A stretch of DNA of 64,000 bases from Roseateles_E cavernae (GCF_040187885.1 NZ_JBDPLH010000008.1:1-64000); one strand, 5' to 3'. Shown: positions 1 to 7,612, counted from the first letter of the stretch. Translations and numbers: made by a program. Notes: a model not told the origin generated them from the letters alone.

Positions 1-1
1 C

Positions 2-418
2 GGCGCGGCCGGCGATGCCGCCTACGTCTCGATGAAGGGCTACCAAAAGGCCACCGTCATCATCGACATCACGAACGGCACCACGGTCACCGGCGGCGCC
101 GTCACGCTCAAGCAAGCGACCGCCGTGGCTGGCACGGGCGAGAAGGCCCTGGCCTTCAACCGAATGCTGGCAAACATCGACGTTGCGGCCAGCCAGGCCA
201 AGGTCGAAACCGCCGTCGTCAACAACACCTTCACCTCGGACGCGACCAACGGCAAGCGGCTCCAGTACATCCTCGAAGTCAACGCGGACACGCTGGACGC
301 CGACGGCAACTTCGACTGCTTCCGCGTCGATGTGGCCTCCATGGCGAACGCCACCGGCACGGTGACCTACATCCTCTGGGGTGCGCGCTACTCCGGCCTG
401 AATCCGACCGCCAACTGA
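2..418 (+). CDS. Phage virion structural protein, 5'-truncated by window start
   Basis: The reading frame is open from base 2, so the gene begins left of the window. An internal ATG at 32 exists but has no ribosome site in view. The visible 138 residues are beta-rich, Thr/Ala/Val-rich and lack Cys pairs or membrane segments. They resemble small structural proteins found beside capsid genes in siphoprophages, with a recurring pattern of 'LEQAT...GTGAKAL' type and a 'DGxFDCxRV' stretch near the C terminus. A head decoration or minor virion protein is inferred from this resemblance and from its position ahead of the connector genes. The exact family is unsure. Confidence 0.6.
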   Translation, partial: GAAGDAAYVSMKGYQKATVIIDITNGTTVTGGAVTLKQATAVAGTGEKALAFNRMLANIDVAASQAKVETAVVNNTFTSDATNGKRLQYILEVNADTLDADGNFDCFRVDVASMANATGTVTYILWGARYSGLNPTAN

Positions 419-487
419 GCCGGCTCGCACTGAGCTGACCCCACCGGGCGGCCCACGCGCCCGGCTCAACCCCACCCGAGACCCACC

Positions 488-898
488 ATGAACCGACTCT
501 ATGACAAAGCCGTCGAGGCGGCGCAGAAGGCGCGCCCGATGAACCTGCTGGCTGGCACCATCAAGGCGCAGCTGGTGGATCTCGGCGCCTACACCCCCAA
601 CTTCAGCACCGACGAGTTCCTCGCCGCCGTGCCCTCCGGTGCCCGCATCGGAACCGCCGCCACCCTCGGCACCAAGAGCATCACCGCCCGCGTGTTCGAC
701 GCCGCCGATGTCTCCATCACTGGCATCTCCGGCGCGCCCAGCATCGAGGCCGTGATCCTCTTCGAGGACACCGGCGACGCCGCCACCTCGCCGCTGCTGG
801 CCTACGTCGACACCGCCACCGGCCTGCCCGTGGCTGCTGGTGCCACCCAGGTGGATATCGCCTGGTCGAACGGCAGCGACAAGATCTTCAAGCTCTAA
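488..898 (+). CDS. Phage structural protein of unknown function
   Basis: 136 residues, starting at ATG 488 about 70 bp after the preceding gene. The N terminus (residues 1-35) is likely helical, and the rest is a compact beta-rich domain with no signal peptide, membrane segment or catalytic motif. It sits between two virion genes upstream of the connector, where siphoprophages carry small conserved proteins of unknown role. A structural or head-associated function is inferred from position only. The next gene starts 24 bp downstream after a GGAG ribosome site (912-915). Confidence 0.6.
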   Translation: MNRLYDKAVEAAQKARPMNLLAGTIKAQLVDLGAYTPNFSTDEFLAAVPSGARIGTAATLGTKSITARVFDAADVSITGISGAPSIEAVILFEDTGDAATSPLLAYVDTATGLPVAAGATQVDIAWSNGSDKIFKL

Positions 899-922
899 GC
901 CGCACAAGCCGGAGACAACAAC

Positions 923-3115
923 ATGGCTGCATTCGTCGTTGACGACTTCCTCGAAGCCGGGCCCACGCTGCTGACGGCGCACACCCCGGCCGTCGGTGGT
1001 GCGTGGGCGCTGCAAACCGGCTACGCCTCGGCGCTCTACTGCGGCAGCTCCGGCTTGTCGAACACGGGCGCAGCCACCCAGGGTGTGGCGCGCAACGCTG
1101 CGACGCCGCCGGCCGCCAACTACTCCGTCACCGTCGTGGGCCGCATCACCGGCGGCGTGACGACTGATTTCTTCGGCGTGACCGCCCGGGCCCAGTCCGG
1201 CGCCAACACCTTCTATTTCGCGTTCGTGCGCAACGGCACGCTGTTCCTGGCCCGGTACGTCGCCGGCACCTACACCCAGCTCGGGTCGGCCACCTTCACG
1301 ATGTCGCTGGACACCGACTATGCGGTGACCATCACCGTCAACGGCACCAGCATCTCGGCCAGCTGCGACGGCGGCGCCACCATCTCGCCCGTCACCGACA
1401 GCGCCATCTCCGGCGCCGGCGCCGCGGGCTTCACCACCTTCGGCGCCGCCGGCTATGTCAGCAGCATCTCTGCCGACGAACTGGCCGCCTCGGTCTACAC
1501 CGTCACCGCCCCTCCCGGCGGCAAAGTCTGCCCCCTCAGCGGCGGCACCACAGGCACCGCCACCATCGCCGTGGCCGGCACCTACACCGGCACCGCCCCG
1601 AACCAGGTGCGCCTGGTGCAAGACGGCACCAACACGCCCGTCGCCGGCTTTGACTGGACCGCTATCGCCAGCGCCAGCGGCGGCAATTTCTCCCACAGCT
1701 TCGCGGCGGTGCCCAAGGGCGCCGGCTGGTACAACGTCCAGGTGCGCGATACCGTCTCGGGCACCGTTGGCGTGTCTGGCAAGGTCGGCGCCGGCGTGCT
1801 CTTCATGGTCGACGGGCAAAGCAATGCCTGGCTCTGGTTCAGCAGCCAGGCCTATGCCGGCAACTCCACGCTGACCCCCAGCCCGCTGCTGCGCGTCACC
1901 GGCATCCAGGCCAGCAACGCCTGGGTGTCGCCGAACGCGGCCACCATGAACGCCGCCATCGCCTGCGGCAACGCTCTGGTCACCGCGCTGGCCTGCCCCG
2001 TGGCGCTGATCGACGGCGCCACCAACGGCTCCGGCCTCACCGTTCCCGGCTCGGGAGCGCAGTGGGTCAACGGCGGCGGCAGCGGCGGCGCGGCTTACAC
2101 CTCCAGCAACAACGCGTTGACTGCAGCGGGCGGCAAGGTCGCCGCCACCATCTGGATCCAGGGCGAGGCCGATGCCGAGGCCGGCGTTACCCAAAGCGCC
2201 TACTACACCGCGCTCGGCCAGCTGATCACGCTGCGCCGCGCCGTCGTCGCCAACGCCGCGCACCCCTACATCCTCGTCGGCCTGGGCCGCTGCACCAACG
2301 GCGCGATCAACGACGCCGAGGCCGAGCCCATCAAGCTGGCCCAGCTCCAGAAGTGCGCCGACGCCAACATCCGCCGCGTCGACCGGCTCGACCTCGCGCT
2401 GCACACCGACGGCATCCACCACACCGCCAGCGCCTTCACCAAGCTCGGCCAGCGCTGCGCCCAGGCCATCCTTGTGGCGCTGGGTCTGGAGAGTTATGAC
2501 CGGGGCCCTCGCATCGCCAGCGCCACCCAGGTCAACAGCACCACCGTCGATGTCGATCTCGTGCTGACCGCGCCGGCCACCACCGTCGCGCCCGCCTCTG
2601 GCATCACCGGCTTCCGCGTGCTCGATGCCGGCGCTCCCGTCACCATCACCAGCGCCACTCGGCAGAGCGCCACCAAGGTGCGGCTGGTGCTGGCCGCACC
2701 GCTGTCCGGCGCGCCGACGGTCCAGTACCTCTATGGCGCCACGCCCGATGTCGCCACTCCGCTGATCGATGACGCCACGCTTGCGCTGCCCCTGGAGTAC
2801 AACGCCGGCGTGCTGGCTGACGTCACCGCCTCAGGCGTGTCCATCACGCTGACCACCAACGGCTCGGCCCCGGCCGCCGGCCTCACCGGCCTGCATGTGG
2901 CTCTGCTGCGCAAGTCCGGCGGCGTGCTCTTCTCCAGCCTCGCCGCGTCGTGGGACGCTGAAACCACCGACGGCTCCGGCGTGCTGGCCCTCAGCCTGGC
3001 CGGCCTCGGCATCCCGCCAGGCGAGGTGCTCGGCGTGCTCGTGACCGACAGCGACGGCACTGTCGGCCAAGACCCGTCCCACAAGGCCTACTTCGGCCAC
3101 GGGGTGGCAGCCTGA
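923..3115 (+). CDS. Virion protein with SGNH/SASA-type carbohydrate esterase domain
   Basis: 730 residues. Residues 1 to about 190 look like a beta-sandwich (concanavalin/laminin-G-like, by eye). A short Ig-like stretch follows to about 285. Then comes an SGNH-hydrolase domain: block I DGQSN (Asp297-Asn301, predicted nucleophile Ser300), IWIQGEAD near 410-417, and DGIHH (Asp496 and His499 as the DxxH acid-base pair). This arrangement matches the sialate O-acetylesterase (SASA) branch, which removes acetyl groups from sugars. Residues 530-730 are Ig-like. Its place before the connector gene suggests a virion protein acting on acetylated surface polysaccharide. It could instead be a displaced tail spike. 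Domain class is fairly sure; substrate is unknown. Confidence 0.75.
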   Translation: MAAFVVDDFLEAGPTLLTAHTPAVGGAWALQTGYASALYCGSSGLSNTGAATQGVARNAATPPAANYSVTVVGRITGGVTTDFFGVTARAQSGANTFYFAFVRNGTLFLARYVAGTYTQLGSATFTMSLDTDYAVTITVNGTSISASCDGGATISPVTDSAISGAGAAGFTTFGAAGYVSSISADELAASVYTVTAPPGGKVCPLSGGTTGTATIAVAGTYTGTAPNQVRLVQDGTNTPVAGFDWTAIASASGGNFSHSFAAVPKGAGWYNVQVRDTVSGTVGVSGKVGAGVLFMVDGQSNAWLWFSSQAYAGNSTLTPSPLLRVTGIQASNAWVSPNAATMNAAIACGNALVTALACPVALIDGATNGSGLTVPGSGAQWVNGGGSGGAAYTSSNNALTAAGGKVAATIWIQGEADAEAGVTQSAYYTALGQLITLRRAVVANAAHPYILVGLGRCTNGAINDAEAEPIKLAQLQKCADANIRRVDRLDLALHTDGIHHTASAFTKLGQRCAQAILVALGLESYDRGPRIASATQVNSTTVDVDLVLTAPATTVAPASGITGFRVLDAGAPVTITSATRQSATKVRLVLAAPLSGAPTVQYLYGATPDVATPLIDDATLALPLEYNAGVLADVTASGVSITLTTNGSAPAAGLTGLHVALLRKSGGVLFSSLAASWDAETTDGSGVLALSLAGLGIPPGEVLGVLVTDSDGTVGQDPSHKAYFGHGVAA

Positions 3116-3116
3116 T

Positions 3117-3977
3117 ATGGCCGCGATTTACCGCGCCCAAGAGGTCGGCGGCGGCGCCGTCTATAGCGCGCAGGAGGGCGCCGGCGGCACCACCGCCACC
3201 ATCACAGGCGCCGGCGGCATCCCCAGCGCCGAAGCAGTCGGCACGCCAGCCCTCACGGCCACCGGCGGCGGCAGCGCTGGCGTCATCACCGGCGCCGGGG
3301 GCATCGCCAGCGCCGAGGCCGTCGGCACCCCCACGCTCAGCGCCTCCCTCTGGCCTGTCGTCAGCCCGCCCGGCATCCCGAGCGCTGAGGCATTGGGCAC
3401 GCCCACGCTCATCGTCGTCGCTGCCGAGTTCGACGAGCCCGTCACCGTCGCCGAAGCCAAGCTCGCCGCCCGCATGGACGCCGACATCACCGTGCTCGAC
3501 GAAGAGGTCGCCGTCGCCATCAGCGCCGCGCGCCAGCAGGCCGAGCTGATCACCGGCCGCCGCTACCGGCCCACCGTCGTCGTCTACGAGCTGGCCGCCT
3601 GGCCGCTGCCCACCGAGCCGCTCAGCGTCCACGCCGCCCGCGCCTGCGCCGTCGACTACTGGGACGGCGCGGCCTGGCAGACCCTGCCGCCGAGCGAGTA
3701 CGTGTTCGCACCGGGCGGCATCGGTGGCAACGCCACATGCCTCGCCCCTCAGATCGGTCGCAGCTGGCCGGCGCTGGGCGACGTTTCCATCGGCCCGCGA
3801 GTGCGCGTCTCGCTCACAGCCGGGCCCGTCACCCGCCAGGCCGTGCCGGCTGCCGTCAAGCTCTTCATCAAGGCGCATGTGTCGGCCTGGATGAACAGTG
3901 ACAGTCTGGTGCCTCAGAACATGGTGCTGAATCCAGTGCTCGTGCGAATCCTCGATGCCGAGCGGCTGTGGGGCTGA
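3117..3977 (+). CDS. Head-tail connector, phiE125 gp8-like, with repeat-bearing N-terminal extension
   Basis: 286 residues, starting one base after the upstream stop. Residues from about 103 match the phage gp6/phiE125 gp8 connector family: 'EPVTVAEAKLAARMD', a helical block ending in 'ITGRRYRP', a beta segment with 'LPPSEYVF', and a C-terminal helix. This family forms the dodecameric adaptor ring under the portal. Residues 1-100 are an added Gly/Ala-rich region with three imperfect copies of G-I-P/A-S-A-E-A-V/L-G-T-P-x-L, not expected in a minimal connector. The last 85 bp recur at 4850-4934, just before the head-closure gene. Confidence 0.8.
   Translation: MAAIYRAQEVGGGAVYSAQEGAGGTTATITGAGGIPSAEAVGTPALTATGGGSAGVITGAGGIASAEAVGTPTLSASLWPVVSPPGIPSAEALGTPTLIVVAAEFDEPVTVAEAKLAARMDADITVLDEEVAVAISAARQQAELITGRRYRPTVVVYELAAWPLPTEPLSVHAARACAVDYWDGAAWQTLPPSEYVFAPGGIGGNATCLAPQIGRSWPALGDVSIGPRVRVSLTAGPVTRQAVPAAVKLFIKAHVSAWMNSDSLVPQNMVLNPVLVRILDAERLWG
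3893..3977 (+). repeat. Direct repeat copy 1: 3' end of connector gene
   Basis: These 85 bp encode the C-terminal 27 residues and stop codon of the connector. They match 4850-4934 at 78 of 85 positions by hand alignment, with an identical core of more than 40 bp. Six of the seven differences are silent in the connector frame. The seventh changes the last residue from Gly to Cys. Confidence 0.95.
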
Positions 3978-4006
3978 CGTTTCCCATCCACTCCGCGAAG
4001 CCCACT

Positions 4007-4318
4007 ATGACCAAGAAAACCAAAGACGAGAGCGCCTACAGCCGAGGCCACAGTCTGGGCTATAGCCTTGGGTACGCGGCCGGGCGACGGCGGGCGCACC
4101 GCGAAGCTGCGTCGGTTGCCTCGCCTGACCATCCGATTGCGCCGCCGCCGAGCCCGGTCGAGGCATCTGTGATGTCCGCTGGTTTTGATGTTCCTGGCGG
4201 CTGCCGAGTCACGCTGCAGTTTCCTCTCGACGCCACCGCAGAGGATCTGGAGTGCTTCCAGGAAATGTTGCCCTTTTACCTCGACCTGTATCGCCGCCGC
4301 CTGGCTGGCAAAACCTGA
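4007..4318 (+). CDS. Hypothetical phage protein in inserted cassette
   Basis: 103 residues from ATG 4007. A longer in-frame start at 3968 overlaps the connector and is less likely. The N terminus is Lys/Arg/Tyr/Gly-rich with a repeated 'SLGY' pattern, the middle is a Pro-rich linker, and the last 40 residues include 'FPLDATAEDLECFQEMLPFYLDLYRRRL', probably a helical segment. No known family was recognised. It is the first of three small genes between the two copies of the connector 3' end, so it is probably accessory (moron-like) cargo rather than a morphogenesis gene. Confidence 0.55.
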   Translation: MTKKTKDESAYSRGHSLGYSLGYAAGRRRAHREAASVASPDHPIAPPPSPVEASVMSAGFDVPGGCRVTLQFPLDATAEDLECFQEMLPFYLDLYRRRLAGKT

Positions 4319-4345
4319 CTTTCCAAGCCCCTGCCGACGCCGTCC

Positions 4346-4534
4346 ATGCTGACTGCCGAAACCACATCCGATGCGCCAGAGGACTGCCCAGACTGCGGAG
4401 CCCTCTGGTCAGCCTCCGAGGCCGTGAAGACCGGCGACGACAAGGCGCACGAGGGCTGGGAGTGCTGGTGCTACTGCGCGGCCTGCAAGTGCGAGCTGTT
4501 CTACCCCTTCAAGCTGGCCGCCGACGCGGCCTGA
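4346..4534 (+). CDS. Small zinc-ribbon-like protein in inserted cassette
   Basis: 62 residues with seven Cys. C14-x2-C17 pairs plausibly with C44-x2-C47 (also C40, C42, C49) as a treble-clef or ribbon-type zinc site. The rest is acidic, with no signal peptide or membrane segment. Zinc-ribbon miniproteins are common among phage accessory genes, but target and function cannot be read here. It lies 27 bp after the previous small gene in the cassette flanked by the 85-bp repeat. Confidence 0.5.
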   Translation: MLTAETTSDAPEDCPDCGALWSASEAVKTGDDKAHEGWECWCYCAACKCELFYPFKLAADAA

Positions 4535-4560
4535 TTTCCCATACTTCGCGACAAACCAAC

Positions 4561-4794
4561 ATGTTCAAACATCGCCCAAACCTCGCCGCGCTGGCGGTCA
4601 TCGCCCTCGCCGGAGCCGTTTCGACGTCCGCAACTCAGGGTGGGGTCACCCACACTGCCGCCCGCCCGCCGCGCCCCCGGGGCATTGTCCGGGATGAGCA
4701 GATCAAGGATGCCCGTGCCCGCGAAGTCTCTGCGTGGAATGCCGCCGTCGACCGCCGCAAGGCCGAGAAGAAGCGCCGTCAGAGCGGCGCCTGA
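4561..4794 (+). CDS. Small secreted or membrane-associated protein, unknown, in inserted cassette
   Basis: 77 residues from ATG 4561. The first 26 residues look like a Sec signal sequence: basic 'MFKHRPN', hydrophobic 'LAALAVIALAGAV', then a small-residue region. The mature part is Arg/Lys/Ala-rich and ends in a charged helix ('AAVDRRKAEKKRR'). An export signal on a phage accessory gene suggests an envelope role such as exclusion or lysis modulation, but this is speculation. The reading frame extends upstream, but the 27-bp gap after the zinc-ribbon gene favours this ATG. Confidence 0.45.
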   Translation: MFKHRPNLAALAVIALAGAVSTSATQGGVTHTAARPPRPRGIVRDEQIKDARAREVSAWNAAVDRRKAEKKRRQSGA

Positions 4795-4849
4795 TTCCTC
4801 ACCCCTGCCGGTACACACCAATGCCCACCCCCCAGCGCCCCCCTTGGGC

Positions 4850-4934
4850 GAACAGTGACAGCCTCGTGCCTCAGAACATGGTGCTGAATCCAGTGCTCGT
4901 GCGAATCCTCGACGCAGAGAGGCTCTGGTGCTGA
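4850..4934 (+). repeat. Direct repeat copy 2: headless connector 3' end
   Basis: This second copy of the connector C-terminal coding sequence still encodes NSDSLVPQNMVLNPVLVRIL and following residues in an open frame, but lacks the rest of the connector gene. The GTG start of the head-closure gene (4928) lies inside this copy, preserving what must have been the original connector/head-closure overlap. Confidence 0.95.
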
Positions 4935-5233
4935 AGCATCTCATCACCATCCGCCACCGCGCGCCCGGGACCGATGGGGCCGGTCAGCCCAACGGCGAAA
5001 TGGTGAATCTGGTCGACCTGTGGGCCGACATTCGCCACCCCAGCGGGATCGAGGCCGCTCGGGGAGATGCGCCCGTCTCCACCGTCCGCGCCAGCATCAA
5101 GGTGCGCTTGCGCAGCGGCATCACCGCAGCCATGCAGGCCGTGCATGGCACCACTGTCTATGACATCAAGGCGGTGCTGCCTGACCTGGTGGACCGCCGC
5201 TACATGTTCCTCGTCTGCGAGGCCTCCACATGA
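4928..5233 (+). CDS. Phage head closure / head-tail adaptor protein
   Basis: 101 residues with a GTG start inside the second connector-end repeat. Size, beta-barrel character and phrases such as 'ITIRHRAPGTDGAGQPNGEMVNLVDLWADIRHPSG' fit the SPP1 gp16/HK97 gp10-type head-tail adaptor family, which seals the connector after DNA packaging. The last codons overlap the next gene by 4 bp (ATGA at 5230), showing translational coupling. There is no other ribosome site, so coupling to an upstream cistron would be expected. In this genome the upstream cistron is the truncated copy, not an intact connector. Confidence 0.8.
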   Translation: MLKHLITIRHRAPGTDGAGQPNGEMVNLVDLWADIRHPSGIEAARGDAPVSTVRASIKVRLRSGITAAMQAVHGTTVYDIKAVLPDLVDRRYMFLVCEAST

Positions 5234-5718
5234 CCACGGGCGCCTTCAGCATGCGCGTCAACCTCGCCGACCTTACAGGGCAGCTAGACGCCGATGCCAC
5301 CGCCATCGAGGCCACTGCCCGCCCAGTTGCCCAGGCAGCTGCTCAGCTCTTCTATGACGAGGTCAAGCGCAATGTCGCGCGCCTGAAACGGCACACCGGC
5401 AACCTCGATCGCTCGATCTACCAGGCCTACAGCAAAGACCAGAGCGGGGAGGGCTTTGCCACATACCACGTCAGCTGGAACGCCAAGAAGGCGCCTCACG
5501 GCCACCTGGTGGAGTACGGCCATCTGCAGCGCTTCGAGATCAGCTTTGATCGCGCCACCGGCCGCTTCATCACGCACAAGGACCGCCCGCTGTCGCCGCC
5601 CCGTCAGGTGGCCGCCAAGCCCTTTGTGCGCCCCGCCTTGTCCAAGGCCGAGGCGGCGCTGGATGCGGCCACCGCTGAGCTGTTCCGCCAGCTTGAAACT
5701 GCAGGAGTCGTGCAATGA
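5230..5718 (+). CDS. HK97 gp10-like tail completion protein
   Basis: 162 residues. The pattern 'KRHTGNLDRSIYQAYS', a central 'APHGHLVEYGH' and 'PFVRPALSKAEAALDAATAELFRQL' is characteristic of the HK97 gp10/neck protein family (Gly-His-Val/Leu-Glu-Tyr-Gly core and a 'kPFlRPA' end). It joins the tail to the head-closure ring. It overlaps the preceding and following genes by 4 bp each, as is normal in this module. Confidence 0.85.
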   Translation: MTTGAFSMRVNLADLTGQLDADATAIEATARPVAQAAAQLFYDEVKRNVARLKRHTGNLDRSIYQAYSKDQSGEGFATYHVSWNAKKAPHGHLVEYGHLQRFEISFDRATGRFITHKDRPLSPPRQVAAKPFVRPALSKAEAALDAATAELFRQLETAGVVQ

Positions 5719-6086
5719 CCGTCGAGATCCAGCTGACAGCGCTGCTGAAGACCCTCTGCCCGAACGTCTACCCCGATGAAGCGCCCGTCGCCACGCCCAA
5801 GCCCTATGTGACCTACCAGGGCTTCGGTGGGCCGAGCTTGCGCAACCTTGACAAGACCCCGGCGGACAAGTGCAAGCACTTCATCCAGATCAATGTCTGG
5901 GCTGTCTCGCGGCTCGGTGCCAACGCGCTGGCTCGGCAGATCGAGGACGCCATGTGCGCTGCCACGGTCTTCAACGCGCAGGAAGAAGGCCTGCCGATCT
6001 GGGACCGCGACCCCGTGCAGCTGCCGGACGCGCCCGATGGGCTCTACAGCACCATCCAGGACTTCGTGGTGATCGCCACGCGATAA
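5715..6086 (+). CDS. Tail terminator protein (DUF3168 / gp17-like)
   Basis: 123 residues: an N-terminal helix, 'PYVTYQGFGG', 'FIQINVWAVSRLGANALARQIEDAM' and a C-terminal strand 'LYSTIQDFVVIATR'. This matches the DUF3168 tail-terminator family, whose hexamer caps the tail tube and sets where polymerisation stops. Position between the gp10-like protein and the tail tube is as expected. A Rho-independent terminator follows at 6110-6138. Confidence 0.8.
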   Translation: MTVEIQLTALLKTLCPNVYPDEAPVATPKPYVTYQGFGGPSLRNLDKTPADKCKHFIQINVWAVSRLGANALARQIEDAMCAATVFNAQEEGLPIWDRDPVQLPDAPDGLYSTIQDFVVIATR

Positions 6087-6109
6087 GGGCCGCAAGGCCA
6101 CAACGAGCC

Positions 6110-6138
6110 AGCCGCCCGGGTAACCGTGGCGGCTTTTT
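6110..6138 (+). terminator. Rho-independent terminator before tail tube gene
   Basis: The stem AGCCGCC (6110-6116) pairs with GGCGGCT (6128-6134) across an 11-nt loop, followed by a run of five T. It separates the head-tail joining genes from the tail tube gene and would lower read-through or reset transcript levels. Confidence 0.75.
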
Positions 6139-6183
6139 ACTGCCCGATGAGGGCGAATCAACGTCAACAGAAAGGCCCGCATC

Positions 6184-6828
6184 ATGAGCTACAACTTCCC
6201 CGAGGGCGGCAAGTTCCTCTTCTCCAACACCTTCGCCGGGGCCAAGATCCTCGCCACGCTGAGCAACGCGAACCCAGCCGCCGCCGGCTCGGTGGCGCAC
6301 GGCTATTTGGATAACGACGAGGTCGTGCTGACCTCCGGCTGGGAAGACGCGACCGACTCGGTGTTCCGCGTCGACCAGACCAGTGTCGACGCCTTCAACA
6401 TCCTCGGCCTCGACACCAGCGACACCAACCTCTTCACTGCCGGCGGTGGCGCAAACTCGCAGGCCAAGAAGATCAGCAACTGGATCGAGGTGCCCCAGGT
6501 CCTCACCATCGGCACCAGCGGCGGCGATGCCCGATTCGCGCAGGTGAACCCCGTCTTCCGCCGCAACGGCATCAGCCGCCCGCTCGGCTTCAACCCCACC
6601 ACCATCATGCTGACCCTGGCCCATGACGCCAGCAACGCCAGCTACCAGACCATGCTGGGCATCAGCCGGGTGCTCAGCCTGGTGGCGTTCAAGCTGCTGC
6701 TGGCCGATGGCTCCGCGTCCTATGGCTTCGGCTACATGGCGGTCTCGGAGGTGCCCAGTGTCAGCGCCGGCAACCCCAACTCGGTGACGGCTGTTTTCAG
6801 CGCGCAAGGCCGTACGATCAGCTACTGA
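6184..6828 (+). CDS. Major tail tube protein
   Basis: 214 residues with a beta-rich composition typical of siphovirus tail tube subunits. It starts 'MSYNFPEGGKFLFSNTFAGA', carries a mid-region 'NWIEVPQVLTIGTSGGDARFAQVNP' and ends 'VTAVFSAQGRTISY'. The gene stands alone after a terminator, directly before the chaperone pair and tape measure, which is the standard place for the most abundant tail protein. The ATG is preceded by an AGAAAGG-type ribosome site (6169-6175). Confidence 0.82.
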   Translation: MSYNFPEGGKFLFSNTFAGAKILATLSNANPAAAGSVAHGYLDNDEVVLTSGWEDATDSVFRVDQTSVDAFNILGLDTSDTNLFTAGGGANSQAKKISNWIEVPQVLTIGTSGGDARFAQVNPVFRRNGISRPLGFNPTTIMLTLAHDASNASYQTMLGISRVLSLVAFKLLLADGSASYGFGYMAVSEVPSVSAGNPNSVTAVFSAQGRTISY

Positions 6829-6902
6829 TCGCCCTCAACCCAGCATGCCGGCGCGGCACCGTCGCTGCGCCGGTGCCCTACTACTCCTGAGGCTGAACCT
6901 CC

Positions 6903-7295
6903 ATGGCGACCATCAAGCTCGGCAACCGACCCAAGAACTTTCCGCTGACCATCACCGTGCCGCTGCACGAGGGCGAGGAAGGTGTGATCAAGGTGTCCTA
7001 CATCTATCGCACGCGCACCGAGTACGGTGCCTTCATCGACGAGCTCATGGCCGAGGCCGACATGAAGCTTGCCGGCGAATCGGAGGAGGAGATCCGCTTC
7101 TCGGTCGAGCAGGCCTGGACCAAGACCCGCGACCGCAACGCCGACTACATCATGCGCATCATCGACGGCTGGAACCTCGACCAGGACTTCGGCCGCGCCG
7201 CTGTCGTGCAGCTCTGCGACGAGCTGCCTGGTGCGGCGCTGGCCATCATGAATCGCTACACCGCCGCCATCACCGAAGGCCGCCTAAAAAACTAA
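6903..7295 (+). CDS. Tail assembly chaperone, short form (gpG-like)
   Basis: 130 residues: 'KNFPLTITVPLHEGEEGVIKVSYIYRTRTEYGAFIDEL', then an acidic helical half ending '...TAAITEGRLKN'. It matches the phage tail assembly chaperone family in size, acidity and place before the tape measure. The short form ends at TAA 7293-7295, directly after an A AAA AAC heptamer. Slippage there makes the long form with the downstream frame, as for lambda gpG/gpGT. These proteins coat the tape measure during tail assembly and are absent from the virion. Confidence 0.85.
   Translation: MATIKLGNRPKNFPLTITVPLHEGEEGVIKVSYIYRTRTEYGAFIDELMAEADMKLAGESEEEIRFSVEQAWTKTRDRNADYIMRIIDGWNLDQDFGRAAVVQLCDELPGAALAIMNRYTAAITEGRLKN
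7286..7292 (+). promoter_or_regulatory. Programmed -1 ribosomal frameshift site (A AAA AAC)
   Basis: In the chaperone frame the codons are CTA AAA AAC TAA. The heptamer A AAA AAC fits the X XXY YYZ rule, and a -1 slip reads ...AAA AAA CTA ACG..., entering the open frame that runs to 7612. The zero-frame stop immediately follows. Frameshifting between these two genes is conserved in long-tailed phages. Confidence 0.9.
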
Positions 7296-7612
7296 CGGCC
7301 GCTGCCGCCGCCTTCTACATGAAGGCCATCGGCGAGCAGCGGCACGTTCCCTTCAGCGTTGCGCATCTGAGCGTGCCGGCAGGCGATGTAGAGGTCTGGC
7401 CTGAGAACTGGCCCACCTTCAAGGTGTTCTCCCGCCTCGAAACCCAATGGCGCATTGCGCCTGGCGGCGTCATCGGTCTTGACTACGGCGCTCTCTATCC
7501 GCTGATCGATCGCGAAGGCCTCGACACCGCTGGCTGGGATCGCATGTTTGACGACATCCGCGCAATGGAGCAAGCGGCGCTCGAAGAAATCCAGCGCCAG
7601 CAGCAGCAATAG
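7292..7612 (+). CDS. Tail assembly chaperone, frameshifted C-terminal part (gpT-like)
   Basis: About 106 codons in the -1 frame after the slippery site, beginning 'LTAAAAAFYMKAIGEQRHVP' and ending in a Gln run. The text around 'WPENWPTFKVFSRLETQWRIAPGGVIGLDYGALYPL' fits the DUF1799 (gpT-like) family. It has no good start of its own, because the first internal ATG (7319) lacks a ribosome site. It is therefore expected to be made only as a roughly 236-residue fusion with the short chaperone. Confidence 0.82.
   Translation, partial: LTAAAAAFYMKAIGEQRHVPFSVAHLSVPAGDVEVWPENWPTFKVFSRLETQWRIAPGGVIGLDYGALYPLIDREGLDTAGWDRMFDDIRAMEQAALEEIQRQQQQ

Noticed and set aside
4734..4934. Open frame ending in the connector C-terminal sequence as a separate gene
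   Set aside because: It is explained by the duplicated connector end; its upstream part overlaps the previous small gene in another frame and has no ribosome site.
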